Shown: piece by piece, positions 8,526-16,494 of the stretch
Layout of the letters: each line of letters begins with the position of its first letter
Position numbering within the stretch: the first letter of the stretch is position 1
Assembly (NCBI GenBank): GCA_965248545.1
Contig: OZ252110.1
Coordinates: 2,418,001-2,482,000, forward strand
Origin: Alteromonas_E sp965248545
Lineage (GTDB): Bacteria > Pseudomonadota > Gammaproteobacteria > Enterobacterales > Alteromonadaceae
Length of the DNA: 64,000 nt
Reading direction: 5' to 3'
Translations under genes and position numbers: made by a program
Notes under the pieces: model-generated
What the model was told of the DNA's origin: nothing
Database searches by the model: none
What the model saw: the letters and a program-made list of their open reading frames with translations, nothing else

Positions 8526-8813
8526 ATGAACAATAAAGCAATTGTAAGTGCAGCCCTTGCTGCGGCCCTGGTTGCCGGTTACTCAGCACCTGTGGCAGCA
8601 AAAGGCAAAGAGAAGTGTTATGGCGTTGCCAAAGCCGGCCAGAACGACTGCGGCAACCTTGCCGGCACTCATTCTTGCGCAGGTCAATCTACCGTGGATA
8701 ACGATCCCGGTGAGTGGAAATTGGTAGCTAAAGGCACGTGTGTTGAACTTGGTGGCATGCTGAAGAAAGAAGCGAAGCAGAAATACCAAGAAGCCCAAAG
8801 TAAACGTTCGTAA
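8526..8813 (+). CDS. bufA1: BufA1-type bufferin precursor peptide (DUF2282)
   Basis: 95 residues: an Ala-rich signal peptide (about 1-25), then a small domain with four cysteines, C31 (EKCYG), C42 (NDC), C51 (HSCAG) and C72 (KGTC), the signature of DUF2282. This family was recently shown in Caulobacter to be a copper-storing RiPP, a bufferin, in which central cysteines become thiooxazoles before export. It is followed directly by the modifying enzyme pair bufB-bufC, which makes the assignment firm. The product is a periplasmic metal chelator. A strong GGAG ribosome site precedes the ATG. Confidence 0.92.
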   Translation: MNNKAIVSAALAAALVAGYSAPVAAKGKEKCYGVAKAGQNDCGNLAGTHSCAGQSTVDNDPGEWKLVAKGTCVELGGMLKKEAKQKYQEAQSKRS

Positions 8814-8840
8814 TTAACGGTTTAGGCAGGAGTATTCGTG

Positions 8841-9713
8841 ATGACCCACTTACCTAGTTCCGTCAACCTCCAAGTCGGTGTTGGTCTCAGGCATCAGCAT
8901 ATTGCCGATGCTTTGGATACCCCTGCCGCCATTGATTTTGTTGAAGTTCACTCTGAAAATTTTTTCGCGCAGGGTGGTGCATTGCATCATCTACTGCAAG
9001 ATGTGGCCGATGCTTATCCAGTCAGTTTACATTCCACTGCAATGGGCTTGGGCTCAGCGGCTGGTATACCCGGTCACTATTTACAACAGCTCGCAAGATT
9101 AGCGCGAGTCATTCAACCCATGATGATGTCTGATCATGCCGCATTTGCTTGGGGAGAGGCCTCAGGCTTGTCCGTGCATGGTGGTGACTTATTGCCGTTG
9201 GTCTATAACCAGGAAAATTTACTGGTCATGATCCAACACGTTGAACAAATCCAGCAAGTGTTGGGACGTCAATTACTCGTCGAAAATCTCTCCGCTTATC
9301 TGACACTGCCGGGTTCAACAATGTCAGAACAAGAATTCTTAGTTGAACTTCGTCACGCAACGGGCTGTGGCTTGTTGATCGACTTAAATAACATTCTCGT
9401 CAATGCGCACAATGATGATGAGAGCGATCCGTTAAGCGTTGGCCGAGAATGGCTTGACATGATACCCGCCGACAGTGTCGGCGAAATTCATTTGGCTGGC
9501 TTTACACCACCATCCAGTCAAGGCCTCGCCGTTGACGATCACGCTCAGCCGGTTTCGCACATAGGCTGGGCATTGTACATCCATGCCATCAGACGCTTCG
9601 GTGCCGTCCCAACGTTAATTGAGTGGGACAACCAGCTACCCGACTGGTCTGTATTGGTCGAACAAGCCCTCAAAGCGCGTAGTTTAGGCCACGAGGTACT
9701 CCAACATGGGTGA
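8841..9713 (+). CDS. bufB: BufB, DUF692 multinuclear iron oxidase (MbnB-like)
   Basis: 290 residues from the ATG at 8841 (AGGAG 8 bases upstream; a GTG three bases earlier is less well spaced). TIM-barrel DUF692/MNIO enzyme with the metal-ligand motifs V-E35-V-H37-S-E39-N40, SDHAAF, VENLSAY, DLNN, EIHLAG and a final EWD. MNIO enzymes use an Fe(II)/Fe(III) cluster and oxygen to rearrange peptide cysteines; in bufferin systems they convert BufA cysteines to thiooxazole. It overlaps bufC by 8 bases. Cytoplasmic. Confidence 0.93.
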   Translation: MTHLPSSVNLQVGVGLRHQHIADALDTPAAIDFVEVHSENFFAQGGALHHLLQDVADAYPVSLHSTAMGLGSAAGIPGHYLQQLARLARVIQPMMMSDHAAFAWGEASGLSVHGGDLLPLVYNQENLLVMIQHVEQIQQVLGRQLLVENLSAYLTLPGSTMSEQEFLVELRHATGCGLLIDLNNILVNAHNDDESDPLSVGREWLDMIPADSVGEIHLAGFTPPSSQGLAVDDHAQPVSHIGWALYIHAIRRFGAVPTLIEWDNQLPDWSVLVEQALKARSLGHEVLQHG

Positions 9714-10458
9714 ATTAAAGACGCTGCAAAACCAGCTACTTACTGAAGTTTTCAGTACTCAGGCTGACGGATTATTTGACCCTCAGGGAATCGAAGTCTA
9801 TCGAGCCAATTTGCGTGCAACAGCGGCGCAAGCATTAAAAATCACCTTCCCGACTGTTACACAGTTGATTGGTGAAACCTTGATGAATCATGCAGCTGAG
9901 GCACTATTAACGATCAATCCACCCAATCAAGGTGACTGGGCGAGATGGGGGGCTGGCTTAGCTGATCTATTGCGGGATATGCGAGAGCTGGAAGATTATC
10001 CATTTGTTGCCGATGTCGCCCATTTGGATTACCACTGCCACCAATTGGTACGCGATGCGGATGTGGGGATTGATTTCCCTTCCCTCATGTTGCTGAAGTC
10101 CCATTTACCCGAAGAATTGTCGATCACGCTGAATCCGCAATTGACACTGATGCAATCGAACTTTCCTATCGCGCAAATAAGACAAGCGCATCAGTATCAA
10201 TGCGAGTTGCGCTCTCAGGCATTGCGGAATGCTCTGAGAGATAAGGCAGAGTATTACTATTTAGCCTGTTATCGAAACGGTCTCGAAGTACTTGTGCGCT
10301 CACTGACAGAGCTCGAGTTTAATTGGCTGACCACTTTACAACGCATGACACTTGGCGACGCTCTGAGCGCATTCGAGCATACCGAGTTTTCTTTCCAGCA
10401 TTGGTTAACAGGCGCGATTCAAACAGGCCTGTTACACAAAATTCAAATCCATGTTTAA
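9706..10458 (+). CDS. bufC: BufC, DUF2063 partner of BufB
   Basis: 250 residues with an N-terminal helical DUF2063 domain (about 5-95, with the motif IEVYRANLRATAAQALKITF) and a C-terminal winged-helix-like part (about 160-240). DUF2063 proteins are the obligate recognition partners of DUF692 enzymes and bring the precursor peptide to the active site, as MbnC does for MbnB. The start lies 8 bases inside bufB, so production of the two subunits is coupled. Confidence 0.9.
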   Translation: MGELKTLQNQLLTEVFSTQADGLFDPQGIEVYRANLRATAAQALKITFPTVTQLIGETLMNHAAEALLTINPPNQGDWARWGAGLADLLRDMRELEDYPFVADVAHLDYHCHQLVRDADVGIDFPSLMLLKSHLPEELSITLNPQLTLMQSNFPIAQIRQAHQYQCELRSQALRNALRDKAEYYYLACYRNGLEVLVRSLTELEFNWLTTLQRMTLGDALSAFEHTEFSFQHWLTGAIQTGLLHKIQIHV

Positions 10459-10473
10459 CCACACAGGAGCTAT

Positions 10474-10938
10474 ATGATGTCGACATTTATTATTAATTCA
10501 GCTGCGTTTTACCGTTCTTCAGCCGAACGATTAAATGTGTTGCAACCACTCGCGCTGTTGGTTGCACGCTTGTACGTTGGTTGGGTATTTTTTGCCGCAG
10601 GACTGACCAAAATTGAAGATTGGGAAACTACCTTGTGGTTGTTTGAAGAAGAGTACAGTGTCCCCTTCTTACCATTTGAACTCGCAGCGCTAATGGGTAC
10701 CGCAGGTGAGTTGATTTTGCCCATTTTATTGTTTTTAGGACTAACGTCTCGCTTAAGTGCCTTAGGGTTGAGTATCGTCAATATCGTTGCAGTAGTGAGT
10801 CTCGAAGATATTGCGCCAGCCGCTATGACGTTGCACGTCTTGTGGGGAGCGTTGCTAGCGCAGCTGGTTGTATTTGGCGCTGGTGTTTTGAGTGTCGACC
10901 AACTCGTGCGCGCGAAAACTTCGAAGCAACATGCATAG
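10474..10938 (+). CDS. DoxX-family membrane protein of bufferin operon
   Basis: 154 residues with four predicted transmembrane helices; the DoxX motif is seen at LVARLYVGWVFFAAGLTKI and again around ELILPILLFLGLTSRL. DoxX proteins are quinone- or thiol-linked membrane proteins, and they commonly close bufferin operons. It starts 15 bases after bufC with a CAGGAG ribosome site. Its exact role is unknown; passing electrons to the redoxin is one possibility. Confidence 0.88.
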   Translation: MMSTFIINSAAFYRSSAERLNVLQPLALLVARLYVGWVFFAAGLTKIEDWETTLWLFEEEYSVPFLPFELAALMGTAGELILPILLFLGLTSRLSALGLSIVNIVAVVSLEDIAPAAMTLHVLWGALLAQLVVFGAGVLSVDQLVRAKTSKQHA

Positions 10939-11026
10939 GCCAGTCAAATGTTAACCGCCTATATTGATACGACTACCAGTGGAGTCTTGTGGTGGTATTT
11001 AGTTTGAACGTACTGATGGAAAACAG

Positions 11027-11215
11027 ATGATTGAAAGCGCCCTAATTAAACGAAGTGCGGTGATCAGTATTTTTGTGGGGAGTTTTTTAACCCTCATTAA
11101 TCAGTTTGACGCAATAACCAGCGGAGCGACGTTTTCAATTGTGGCCGCCATGATCACCTATGCAGTGCCATTTTGCGTATCCCTTTATTCAGGAATTTCC
11201 GCCTCAAGGGCCTAA
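11027..11215 (+). CDS. nrtS: NrtS-like small two-helix membrane protein
   Basis: 62 residues forming two hydrophobic helices (about 8-28 and 35-58) around an INQFDAI turn. The pattern of KRS near the N-terminus, LTLINQFDAI and VPFCVSLYSG matches the short NrtS family reported as a nitrate/nitrite transporter in some bacteria. No nitrate genes are nearby, so the substrate is not supported by context. Start ATG at 11027. Confidence 0.6.
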   Translation: MIESALIKRSAVISIFVGSFLTLINQFDAITSGATFSIVAAMITYAVPFCVSLYSGISASRA

Positions 11216-11230
11216 AGGATAACTGCGTCA

Positions 11231-11261
11231 ATGACGAGAGACACGGGTCGTCTCTCGTCAT
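11231..11261 (+). terminator. 12-bp hairpin after nrtS
   Basis: ATGACGAGAGAC (11231-11242) pairs perfectly with GTCTCTCGTCAT (11250-11261) around a 7-base loop, 15 bases after the nrtS stop. It is only followed by GACTTTC, so there is no good U-tract; it may terminate weakly or protect the 3' end. Confidence 0.5.
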
Positions 11262-11494
11262 GACTTTCAAGGCTGATTATCATTTCACATCAGCTTTAAA
11301 GCGCTCGGCGTTCTCTCGTTCAAGCCAGTAAAGCGTCGCTTAAAGTAAAAATTAGTCAATAAAAATCAAAGGTTTGAATTGTAATACGCAGGTGTGGTTG
11401 CGCAGACTAGTCAGACTGCCTATTCTTCGTATATTCATGCTAAACATCGTTTATCGTGCCCTGCAAAGGGTTTGTACTCATAACTAGGAATCCT

Positions 11495-12331
11495 ATGCCC
11501 ACTGAGAACGCCTTGCTTTCGATACTGATCGACAAGATCAATAACGATACGTTGGTTTTACCAACGCTGCCGGCTATTGCGCTAAAGGTGCGCGAGGCTG
11601 CCGAAGACCCAGAGGTCGATCTCGGAAAAATGGCAAATGTTATTGCGCTGGATCCATCCTTGAGCGCCCGGATCATCAAACTCGCAAATAGCGCAATGCT
11701 GCGCGGTGCAGTCAAATCGGAAACGGTTCAACAGGCAGTGACACGCATTGGACTGGTGCAAATTAAGAACAATGCAATGGCGCTGGCGATGGAACAACTG
11801 TTCGTGAGCAAAAATGCTGTAATAAAGCAGTATCTCAACCAGATATGGGAACGGACAGTTAATGTCGTCAGCCACACAATGGTTCTGTTTGAAGGATACC
11901 AAGCCCAACACCGCCGACGTGATTTAGATGCTGATGTTATGACTCTGGCCGCTTTGATGCACAATATTGGCGTGTTACCAATATTGACGGAGGCCGAGCG
12001 GCATGACGATACATTCAGTAATGCTACGTTCTTGAATCAAGCGATTCAAAAAGTTTCCGGTCGGATTGGTGGGACTATTACGCGAGAGTGGCATTTTGAT
12101 GAAGGAATTGTTGAAGTTGCTGAGCACTGGCGAAACCTAAAAGTTCAAAGCGATGCGGTGAGTTATATTGATTTTGTTCGCTTGGGTGCCATTTCGGCAG
12201 GGTACTTGGCCTCGCGTCGCGAAGTCGTGCTCAAAATCAGTATGCAGAAGGGCATAATTAGCGATGAAACTGCGCTGGAATCTGAAGCGTTTCTTGCCAG
12301 CGTCGAACAGAAAAAAGATATTTTTGGTTAA
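11495..12331 (+). CDS. HDOD-domain signalling protein
   Basis: 278 residues from the ATG at 11495 with AGGA 5 bases upstream; an in-frame GTG at 11456 has no ribosome site. The HDOD domain (about 20-215) shows LPTLPAIALKVREAAEDP and LDPSLSARIIKLANSAML near its N-terminus. The metal-binding HD pair is degenerate (ALMHNIGVLPIL in place of an HD-type HxxG). HDOD proteins regulate motility, quorum sensing or c-di-GMP signalling without nuclease activity. No effector domain is attached. It stands alone with long upstream and downstream gaps. Confidence 0.88.
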   Translation: MPTENALLSILIDKINNDTLVLPTLPAIALKVREAAEDPEVDLGKMANVIALDPSLSARIIKLANSAMLRGAVKSETVQQAVTRIGLVQIKNNAMALAMEQLFVSKNAVIKQYLNQIWERTVNVVSHTMVLFEGYQAQHRRRDLDADVMTLAALMHNIGVLPILTEAERHDDTFSNATFLNQAIQKVSGRIGGTITREWHFDEGIVEVAEHWRNLKVQSDAVSYIDFVRLGAISAGYLASRREVVLKISMQKGIISDETALESEAFLASVEQKKDIFG

Positions 12332-12798
12332 CACACCGAGTGCGTCGACACAGATAGGTTGCCCGGAGGTGCTGGGTCAAATTTGTCTAAAGTGAGTGCC
12401 AACTTAGGCTTCAGAAACGATGTTTTCAATGCTGTTTTCCAGACGCAATTCACACAGCAAATTTCACTCCAAAAATTCTACTGCGATTGATTGAAAATCG
12501 GTCGAGGATAAGCATTTCAAGCAAAATAAACAGCTTAGCAATCTAAGAATATTTTACGTTAAGCTGGGTACGAATCGGTCTAATAAAATCCCTCATGTCT
12601 GTCTTGGTTTCGCTTAAACTGTTAGCTTCGTTATAGTGGTATAACAGCGATTACCCGCACCCAATTTGGGCACAATAATATTCCCCTCGATAACGTTTAC
12701 AGAGGTGTCATATATCAGCAAAGAACCACTGCGAAAACACAGTGATTTGACACCGAGCTCTATTCGCAATGCAGTTAATTTCGTATTGGAGGTAAACC
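12332..12798. other. 467-base gap; small palindrome only
   Basis: No supportable gene is seen on either strand. The only structured element is GTTATA/TATAAC (12630-12645, 4-base spacer), about 150 bases before the small orphan gene, which might be an operator. Composition is more AT-rich than the flanking core genes. Confidence 0.4.
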
Positions 12799-13095
12799 GT
12801 GGAAGCACCATTTTCAGTCGGGCTTACGCAGCAAATGTCGGCCATCGACACGATCCGAAAAGCGACGTTTGGCAGCGCCGATGGGCCACCTGGGATAAAC
12901 CGTCAGACTATCAATGGCGTAACCAGTCTAGCAGAAAGCCAATCCCAAGTGAGCAACGGTATAAGCATTGCTCAGTCGTCAATTAATAACAGTCAAGAAT
13001 TGAGCGCAGTAGCGGCTGAACAAACCGACCGATATACATCAACAGGTCAGGTGGATTCTTCTGCTGCCGGGGCAATCATTAATACTCAGGCGTAA
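12799..13095 (+). CDS. Orphan 98-residue helical protein
   Basis: Starts at GTG 12799 behind a strong TTGGAGGT ribosome site (12786-12792, 6 bases away). The 98-residue product has no signal peptide or membrane segment. The second half is Ser/Gln/Ala-rich and looks like amphipathic helices with small-residue heptads (SLAESQSQVSNGISIAQSSI). I do not recognise the family. A competing frame at 12666-12986 has no ribosome site. A filament-like or secreted substrate, or a structural peptide, would suit the composition, but that is speculation. Confidence 0.5.
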   Translation: MEAPFSVGLTQQMSAIDTIRKATFGSADGPPGINRQTINGVTSLAESQSQVSNGISIAQSSINNSQELSAVAAEQTDRYTSTGQVDSSAAGAIINTQA

Positions 13096-13272
13096 CGTTC
13101 TGTAGGCAGTCTCCGGCAGAAAAATAGGTCGCTCGGAGAAGCACTGCTAACATACAAGGTATTAATCCAAATAACCGAATTTTCTGCCAGATTGCTAGTA
13201 TTAGTCGGGAGAAGGCGTTTCTGTATAGGTGGACGCTCAAGGAACCAATAATACCACTAGGAGCAGTACACG

Positions 13273-13704
13273 GTGATTCAGGTTTCATTCAATGGCTCAA
13301 GGCATACTTCGGTCAAGAAGTACAAGACGAAAACGCGAGCGATGAGTTCGATTCGAGTCTGGTTTCAACGCAATGAAGGATACGTTGTGTTTTTTCAACC
13401 TGAGTTTCCCCCAACCTACTATCACTCTTTACAAGAGCTTCCTGCTGCTTCAGAGAAACAATGTCGCGACTTTTATAAGTCGGCAAAATGGGTGAAACTC
13501 AGAGATGAAGTGCTTGAGGAGTCGGACAAGCACTGTTCTTGGTGCGGCCGCGGCAATGAACATGGTGTATATATGGTAGTTGATCACATAAAGCCCAGGG
13601 CGACCAATCCCCACCTAGAACTGGCGAAATCGAACTTACATGTGCTGTGCAATGAATGTCACGCGGGGAAGCAAGAATTGTTCGACGACGATGTGACTCA
13701 CTGA
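13273..13704 (+). CDS. HNH endonuclease-like protein
   Basis: 143 residues from GTG 13273, chosen because AGGAG lies 9 bases upstream; the ATG at 13342 would give 120 residues but has a poor ribosome site. The C-terminal half holds an HNH/McrA-like zinc-nuclease fold: CSWC, then VVDHIKPRA, then NLHVLCNECHAGK, so the four zinc cysteines and the catalytic His of the HNH motif are present. The N-terminal half is basic and unrecognised. It stands alone next to other accessory genes; a nuclease role in defence or repair is possible but not shown. Confidence 0.8.
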   Translation: MIQVSFNGSRHTSVKKYKTKTRAMSSIRVWFQRNEGYVVFFQPEFPPTYYHSLQELPAASEKQCRDFYKSAKWVKLRDEVLEESDKHCSWCGRGNEHGVYMVVDHIKPRATNPHLELAKSNLHVLCNECHAGKQELFDDDVTH

Positions 13705-13803
13705 ACCAAGCTGATGATTGTTCGATAAATTTGCACTGCTAGCTATTTAACCTCAATGGGTTGTTGAGCATAATAAATGGTTACAGGCAAACGCAGGAAA
13801 ACC

Positions 13804-15102
13804 ATGTCTAAATCAGTCCTTATCCCACTCAATAATGTTTACGCCAAGGGTGACTTTTGCGCAGAAATTGAGATAGGCACGCCTCCTCAGCGGCAAAATA
13901 TGATCGTAGATTCGGGTAGTAGCACGTTTGCGGTGGCTGCTACTCATTACCAAGCGAGTGCCGATTCCGATTTGCAACCAACTCAACTATGTCAGCATGT
14001 TGCCTATGGCATTGGCGCATGGGTTGGGCCCGTAGTAAAAACATCGGGGAAACTCGGGCACGGTTCGCATGCGGTGGTTGTAACGGATATCAATGTTGCA
14101 ATCGCCGAAACGCAGATGTCGGACACGTTCATGCACGCCACTGGCATCTTAGGTTTAGCGTATAATGCACTCAATATCGGTCACGATATGAAACAGGACA
14201 CCTATCCATGGGCACCAAGATGGCATGAAGAAGCGCAGCAGAAAGACTTCGTCTCTGTTTTACAGGCGAAACCAGCCCAGCATTTGTCGCCATTGTTTGA
14301 CACGTGTACTGAGCAAGGTGTGATCCCGGATAAATTTGCCTTTTTGGTGCATCGTTCGTCCATCTTCAATACTAAAAACAGTTGTACCGCAGCGGAACTG
14401 GCGTCTCACCCATTAAACCGAGGACTATTGGCTCTGGGTAATCCGCATTTACATACGCATATTCATCAGCCGCAATATCAAACGGTTCCATTGGTGTGCG
14501 ATACCTATTACAACGTTGATTTACTGAGTGTAAAGGTCGGTATGCGAGACAGCCATGAGCCTCCGGCTTTTGAACCTAATCACAAAGCCAAACACAACAG
14601 CAATTGTTTCTTTGACAGCGGTGCGAGCTTTATAATATTGCCACCGACACTATTTAGCGAAGTGCTAGACGATCTAAAGCGGTGCGTCCCTGATCAAGCG
14701 AACTTGCTGGAGCCATATCAACAGTACAATGGTAAGGAAGTGGGTATTCCTATTGAGCAACTCGATTTAGAGCAGTGGCCCGATATCGTATTTACCTTCA
14801 AGGGTGAGAATGGCCAGGATGTCTTACTGTCACTCTCGCCACACAGTTATTGGCAAACGCATGCACCGGTCTCAAACCAGGCTAGCTTTAAGATATCAAC
14901 GTTGCCGGGTTGGAAACCGCAGACAATTATGGGTTTACCGATATTTTGCGAGTACTACACGATTTTTGACCGGCAAGCCGGAGAAAAAGGTCATCTGGTG
15001 TTCGCACAGCCCAATATCGCACCACATAAATTTGCGGACAGCATGCATAATAACTGGGAGCATATGAAACAGAGCTGCCAGCATTTGATTCACTCACAAT
15101 AA
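13804..15102 (+). CDS. Pepsin-like (A1 family) aspartic protease, cytoplasmic
   Basis: 432 residues from the ATG at 13804 (AGGA 5 bases upstream; an earlier ATG at 13777 lacks one). Two-lobed A1-family protease: first catalytic motif D36-S-G-S-S after EIEIGTPPQ, flap Tyr68 in AYGIG, and second catalytic motif D271-S-G-A-S. Both use DSG where pepsins usually have DTG. No signal peptide or propeptide is visible, so it should be intracellular, like the bacterial shewasins I recall from Shewanella. It lies 20 bases before the borosin-like methyltransferase, so release of the modified peptide from its leader is a plausible job. Pepsin-type enzymes are rare in bacteria. Confidence 0.85.
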   Translation: MSKSVLIPLNNVYAKGDFCAEIEIGTPPQRQNMIVDSGSSTFAVAATHYQASADSDLQPTQLCQHVAYGIGAWVGPVVKTSGKLGHGSHAVVVTDINVAIAETQMSDTFMHATGILGLAYNALNIGHDMKQDTYPWAPRWHEEAQQKDFVSVLQAKPAQHLSPLFDTCTEQGVIPDKFAFLVHRSSIFNTKNSCTAAELASHPLNRGLLALGNPHLHTHIHQPQYQTVPLVCDTYYNVDLLSVKVGMRDSHEPPAFEPNHKAKHNSNCFFDSGASFIILPPTLFSEVLDDLKRCVPDQANLLEPYQQYNGKEVGIPIEQLDLEQWPDIVFTFKGENGQDVLLSLSPHSYWQTHAPVSNQASFKISTLPGWKPQTIMGLPIFCEYYTIFDRQAGEKGHLVFAQPNIAPHKFADSMHNNWEHMKQSCQHLIHSQ

Positions 15103-15122
15103 AACAAAGGGACACAGTAGCC

Positions 15123-15920
15123 GTGAATAAGGGTAAGAAAGGCAGTTTGGTTTGCGTAGGAACCGGTATGACCCTTGGCGCGCACATAACGCCTATTTGC
15201 CGGAGTCATATTGAGAACGCTGATATTGTCTATTGCGTCGTTGCAACTACGCTCATGGAAGAATGGGTAAAAACCATGAATCCTAACGTGATCAGCTTTC
15301 AATATTTGTATGAAGAAGGTAAAGATCGGCGCGAGACTTATCGAGCAATGGTGGCGACTATGCTGGCGTCAGTGCGGGAAGGTAAGCACGTCGTTGGGGC
15401 TTACTATGGTCACCCAGGGATATTTGCTCTGCCGCCTCACAAGGCGATTGCACAAGCGCAAGAAGAAGGCTTCCACGCACACATGGAACCGGGAATTTCC
15501 GCAGAGGCCTGCCTTTATGCTGATATGGGAATTGACCCCGGTCGTTCGGGTTCTGCACAATTTGAAGCAACTCAATTTATGCTTTACGACCGAGTGATCG
15601 ATACTTGCGCATATCTGATTTTATGGCAGATTGGCATGGCTGGTGATAGAGCAGCAAAGCAATTCACTACCGCTGATGCATATAGGAGCCTGTTGAAAAA
15701 TCAACTTTTAGCGCATTACCCAGATACCCATAAAGTAGCAATTTATGAAGCGAGAGCGTTGCCGACTGATGAAATCCGGATTGATTGGATTCCGTTGCAT
15801 CAGATAGATACTTGCCAAGTACATCAATACAGCACATTGGTGATTCCTCCTGCTCGCCCCATGCAGATTCATAAGCAGCGAGAAGCTGAACTCATTGCGC
15901 TCAATAAGTCGCTGTCATAG
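15123..15920 (+). CDS. TP-methylase-fold peptide N-methyltransferase, split-borosin-like
   Basis: 265 residues, GTG start. Tetrapyrrole-methylase fold with SAM-site GSLVCVGTGMTLGAHIT (7-23), YYGHPGIF (94-101) and MEPGISAEACLYADMG (121-136). The segment Y61-L-Y63...R69-R70-E-T-Y73 resembles the catalytic Tyr/Arg set of borosin alpha-N-methyltransferases (OphMA, SonM), and the protein is close in length to free-standing SonM-type enzymes. Such enzymes methylate backbone amides of a RiPP precursor. The alternative, a cobalamin or siroheme methylase, fits poorly because no such biosynthesis genes adjoin it and a small peptide gene lies 0.6 kb downstream. Its stop shares one base with the GNAT start. 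Confidence 0.82.
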   Translation: MNKGKKGSLVCVGTGMTLGAHITPICRSHIENADIVYCVVATTLMEEWVKTMNPNVISFQYLYEEGKDRRETYRAMVATMLASVREGKHVVGAYYGHPGIFALPPHKAIAQAQEEGFHAHMEPGISAEACLYADMGIDPGRSGSAQFEATQFMLYDRVIDTCAYLILWQIGMAGDRAAKQFTTADAYRSLLKNQLLAHYPDTHKVAIYEARALPTDEIRIDWIPLHQIDTCQVHQYSTLVIPPARPMQIHKQREAELIALNKSLS

Positions 15921-16441
15921 TGCACCAGTTTTCTAGTCCGCGTTTAACCTGTCGATTAATCGAGCGACGTGATGCCCAGTTTGTCGAAGGCTTGTACACT
16001 ACTGAGTCTCGGTTGCAGCATTTGCAGGGCGTACTGAGTGATATTTGTAGCGAAGATATAATGCGCGCAATTTTAACTCAGAATTGCGCTAATTCGCGTT
16101 CTTTTTATTGGATAATCGAAGATAAAGTGACGGGGCAATCGCTGGGAATTCAAAGTGTTTCAGCGACAAAAGACTTACTGGGTGTAGCCGAAATTGGCAT
16201 TATTTTGCACGCTGATGCTGAAGGGCGAGGTTATCCTCACGAGGCATTGTTTGCGATGATTGAATACGCATTTATGGAATTAGATAATGACGTGCTCCTT
16301 GAAACACACCAAGCTAGTAATCGGTTAGTGTGTTTGTTAGCCAAGCGACTCTCATTCGACCGAGTAAAGACGTTTTATCGAAACGGTATTAAGCATTATA
16401 TGACCTTAAAATCGAAAAAAGACTGGTTGTTATCGGAGTGA
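15920..16441 (+). CDS. GNAT (RimJ/RimL-type) acetyltransferase
   Basis: 173 residues, GTG start overlapping the methyltransferase stop by one base (TAGTG), so translation is coupled. The Acetyltransf_3-type fold shows an N-terminal LTCRLIERRDAQFV strand and the acetyl-CoA loop ADAEGRGYPHEALFAMIEYAF (around 97-118). These enzymes acetylate amino groups of proteins, amino acids or small molecules. Placement between the methyltransferase and the peptide gene suggests a tailoring or self-protection role in the peptide pathway; this is inference. Confidence 0.85.
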   Translation: MHQFSSPRLTCRLIERRDAQFVEGLYTTESRLQHLQGVLSDICSEDIMRAILTQNCANSRSFYWIIEDKVTGQSLGIQSVSATKDLLGVAEIGIILHADAEGRGYPHEALFAMIEYAFMELDNDVLLETHQASNRLVCLLAKRLSFDRVKTFYRNGIKHYMTLKSKKDWLLSE

Positions 16442-16494
16442 TAGTGGCAGAATAGACCGTCAATAATAATGAATAAAAACAGCGAGGAACGACA

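Noticed and set aside
12666..12986. Alternative reading frame of 106 codons overlapping the orphan small gene
   Set aside because: No ribosome site and no coherent domain; the frame starting at GTG 12799 has a strong GGAGG.
13273..13704. HNH protein as part of a group II intron or mobile element
   Set aside because: No reverse transcriptase, intron ends, terminal repeats or target duplication seen nearby.
15123..15920. TP-methylase as a cobalamin or siroheme biosynthesis enzyme
   Set aside because: No other corrin or siroheme genes adjoin; the motifs and the protease-GNAT-peptide context fit borosin-type enzymes better. The cbiB-btuF pair is over 20 kb away.
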